This document shows, in pieces, positions 5,838-7,491 of a DNA stretch of 7,491 bases (within the stretch, counting starts at the first letter, position 1; each line of letters starts with the position of its first letter). The notes beneath the pieces were generated by a model. That model saw only the letters and a program-made list of their open reading frames with translations, searched no databases and was not told the DNA's origin. Made by a program: the position numbers and the translations under genes. Origin of the DNA: AM-0621 sp964573505 (lineage in GTDB: Bacteria > Planctomycetota > Planctomycetia > Planctomycetales > Planctomycetaceae); assembly GCA_964573505.1 (NCBI GenBank), contig CAZNMS010000446.1:1-7491 (forward strand). Direction: 5' to 3'.

Positions 5838-6092
5838 CGATCTCGGACCTCGGTGATAGTCGCCTTTCGCTCTGCGAAAGGCTTTGTCGGCTTCTGCTCC
5901 GCAAGAGCAGCCTTTCGCAGATAGGTTGTGATTAAATCGCCCCCGAGCTTGCCTCGGGGGTTCAACGGCCTTTGCGCTACTACGATTTAGGGCAAATTCG
6001 AGTAGCGCAAAGGCCGTTGAACCCCCGGCACAAGGCCGGGGGCGAAAAGATCACAGCCTCAGAGCGAAAGGCGACTATCGACGTCGAGATCG
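5838..6092. repeat. ~255-bp composite palindrome
   Basis: A large imperfect inverted repeat. The inner stem is perfect over 26 bp (5956-5981 with 6001-6026) around a 19-base loop. An outer stem is perfect over 20 bp (5855-5874 with 6060-6079), and CGATCTCG (5838-5845) pairs with CGAGATCG (6085-6092). Each arm also holds its own 8-bp hairpin: CCCCCGAG with CTCGGGGG (5940-5960), and CCCCCGGC with GCCGGGGG (6022-6042). The left arm has an extra module of about 50 bp (5871-5921) closed by a 13-bp perfect stem. The cruciform or RNA fold could be very stable. No transposase-like ORF or flanking target duplication is seen. Confidence 0.88.
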
Positions 6093-6125
6093 TCACGCAC
6101 TGAATCGCGTTTCAACGAGACGCGA

Positions 6126-6146
6126 CATCTGACGCGGGGTGAGATG
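6126..6146 (-). repeat. diverged fifth copy of the hairpin head
   Basis: CATCTGAC (6126-6133), loop GCGGG, then GTGAGATG (6139-6146), with one unpaired position. It shares CTGACGCGGGGT with copy 3, yet the outer stem bases differ on both sides and still pair. It ends eight bases before the Shine-Dalgarno of the next gene, so it probably lies in that gene's leader. Confidence 0.5.
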
Positions 6147-6169
6147 CACTCCGCAGGAGACTGAGTGAG

Positions 6170-7491
6170 ATGGCCAAACGGGATTTTGCCGAACCGCTGC
6201 TGCGTTGGTTTCGAGTAAGCATTGCTGTGCTCGGCTGCGTGCTTTTTGGAGTGACTCTTCACGCACAAGAGAAACCAGCTGACGGCCCCGCCGAAGCTGC
6301 TAAGGCCGACGCTCCGCGATCTCCGATTGCGAAGTACATCACCGTCAGCAGCCCCGTCACCGAGACGTTGCATCATCGAATCCGCAACGCACTCGTCGCA
6401 TTGCAGCAGCAAGCGACGCAGGAAGACCGGCAAGCGATTTTGGTTTTGGAGATCGAACGCGGTCGCAGCATGTTCGGGCCGATTCGCGAGATCGCGAAGG
6501 AACTCACTTCAGCGAAGTATCAGCGTGTAAAAACGGTTGCATGGATTCCGCAGCATCCTGATGGTCGGCGGCTTGATGGCTATGTCGGAATTATTGCACT
6601 CGCCTGCCAAGAAATTGTGATGCATCCCGATGCCGAGTTCGGCGACATCGGCAACGGCGCGGCGCTCGATGCGGACGAGCAGCAGTTCGTCATCAACATG
6701 GTTGAGAAGCGCTACAACGCGAAGCTCAATGGTTCGATCGCGGCGGCGTTCGTCGATCCCGGCAAGACGCTCGTGAAAGTGCGACTGGGAGCGAAGGACG
6801 CAGCCAACAATGCCGCTCCCGAAGTGAAGGTCATCAATGCCGATGAGTTGAAGCGTCTGCAAGATGGCAACGTCCCGATCTTGTCATTGGAGACGATTAA
6901 GGAACCGCGCGACGTCGCGGTGCTGACCGGCGCAAGAGCGAAGTCGCTCGACATTGTTGTCACTCAGACCGTGCAGGAGCGTGCGGAACTCGTCGACATC
7001 TACGGCTTCGAGCGACAGCACCTGCGCGAGGACATCGGGACGGGCGAAGTTCCGAATGCAAAGGTCATCAAAGTTGAAGGCATGATTGAGCCGTTCTTGC
7101 GCGAGTTCGTCGAACGCGAGATCACTGAAGCTGAGAACGCGCGAGTCAATCTGCTGATTCTCGAAATCGACTCGCCCGGCGGTTACGTGACGGACAGCGT
7201 CGCTCTCGCCGATCGCCTCGCTTCGATCGATCCGAAGAGAATGCGAACGGTCGCGTATGTGCCGAATCGAGCGATGAGCGGTGCGGCCATTATCTCGCTC
7301 GGCTGCGATGACATCGTCCTGCATCCGAACGCGCAATTCGGTGATGCCGGCATGATTCAAGAGACGCAGAAAGGCGGCGCGTTCGAGTTTGCTCCCGAGA
7401 AGCAGCTCAGTCCGCTACGTGAAACATTGCGTCGACTCGCGGAAGCAAAAGGACGCTCGCCGGCACTGGCGGAGTCGTTCTCAGCGAAGGA
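6170..7491 (+). CDS. NfeD/SppA-like membrane serine protease, N-terminal part (3' end outside window)
   Basis: Envelope protease-like protein of the ClpP/crotonase fold, long NfeD type; 440 residues are visible and the frame is open at the window edge. The ATG at 6170 has AGGAG at 6155-6159, ten bases upstream. Residues 12-32 form a signal peptide or anchor (RVSIAVLGCVLFGVTLHA, then QEK). Two homologous ClpP-like domains follow. The first (about 57-165) ends in IIALACQEIVMHPDAEFGDIG but has DGYVG where the active-site serine should be. The second (about 297-395) has EIDSPGGYV (332-340), the serine motif RAMSGAA with S370, and IISLGCDDIVLHPNAQFGDAG. So only the second domain looks catalytic, and the first is a degenerate duplicate. 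The linker (166-296) contains a lysine- and alanine-rich part. Membrane segments and an OB-fold NfeD domain would be expected downstream. Family members are linked to membrane protein quality control with stomatin-like partners (family knowledge). Confidence 0.88.
   Translation, partial: MAKRDFAEPLLRWFRVSIAVLGCVLFGVTLHAQEKPADGPAEAAKADAPRSPIAKYITVSSPVTETLHHRIRNALVALQQQATQEDRQAILVLEIERGRSMFGPIREIAKELTSAKYQRVKTVAWIPQHPDGRRLDGYVGIIALACQEIVMHPDAEFGDIGNGAALDADEQQFVINMVEKRYNAKLNGSIAAAFVDPGKTLVKVRLGAKDAANNAAPEVKVINADELKRLQDGNVPILSLETIKEPRDVAVLTGARAKSLDIVVTQTVQERAELVDIYGFERQHLREDIGTGEVPNAKVIKVEGMIEPFLREFVEREITEAENARVNLLILEIDSPGGYVTDSVALADRLASIDPKRMRTVAYVPNRAMSGAAIISLGCDDIVLHPNAQFGDAGMIQETQKGGAFEFAPEKQLSPLRETLRRLAEAKGRSPALAESFSAK

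Noticed and set aside
5726..5935. Small plus-strand frame in the repeat island
   Set aside because: It runs through repeat copy 4 and the composite palindrome, has no start signal, and its peptide reflects repeat sequence.
5838..6092. Insertion sequence or MITE with target duplication
   Set aside because: No transposase frame and no convincing direct repeat flank the palindrome, so only 'composite palindrome' is supported.
6884..7360. 158-codon minus-strand frame
   Set aside because: It is antisense to the conserved ClpP-like domain of the NfeD-type gene, which has clear motifs in its own frame.

Overview
The window looks like chromosomal DNA from a planctomycete, probably of the Pirellula/Rhodopirellula type. 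This rests on a secreted sulfatase, a secreted beta-propeller protein, an M50 membrane protease with a charged tail, a long NfeD/ClpP-class protein, long intergenic gaps, and several families of short palindromic repeats. One of these repeats reads through as 'MDFQSV...TDWKSML', a peptide I recall from many spurious planctomycete ORFs. The species call is inference; no rRNA or other marker gene is present.

Layout. A sulfatase (minus strand, 3' end outside the window) lies at 1-760. It is divergent from an NHL-type beta-propeller protein at 883-1716, and the two share a 122-bp control region. Then, all on the plus strand, come an M50 site-2-type protease (2049-3065), an AlkA-like 3-methyladenine DNA glycosylase (3285-3914), an all-helical protein of unknown function (4194-5339), and the 5' part of an NfeD/SppA-like membrane serine protease (6170 to the window edge). 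The plus-strand genes are separated by 332, 219, 279 and 830 bp, so they look like separate transcription units, not an operon, and no shared pathway is evident. The two secreted proteins at the left may belong to polysaccharide or sulfate-ester use. The M50 and NfeD proteins are both membrane or envelope proteolysis factors.

The unusual content is between the genes. Three of the four plus-strand gaps carry different hairpin-forming repeats: a 24-bp perfect inverted repeat (1732-1821), a hairpin of hairpins (3158-3246), and an 830-bp block (5340-6169) that is almost entirely palindromic. That block has two small hairpins right after a stop codon, four copies of a ~47-bp hairpin unit arranged as an inverted pair of tandem dimers, a ~255-bp composite palindrome, and a diverged fifth unit just before the NfeD start. 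Paired stem changes between copies indicate that the folded form, not only the sequence, is conserved. A half copy of the same unit also lies at the start of the M50 gene and supplies its Shine-Dalgarno-like sequence. I see no CRISPR array, tRNA, rRNA, transposase or integrase.
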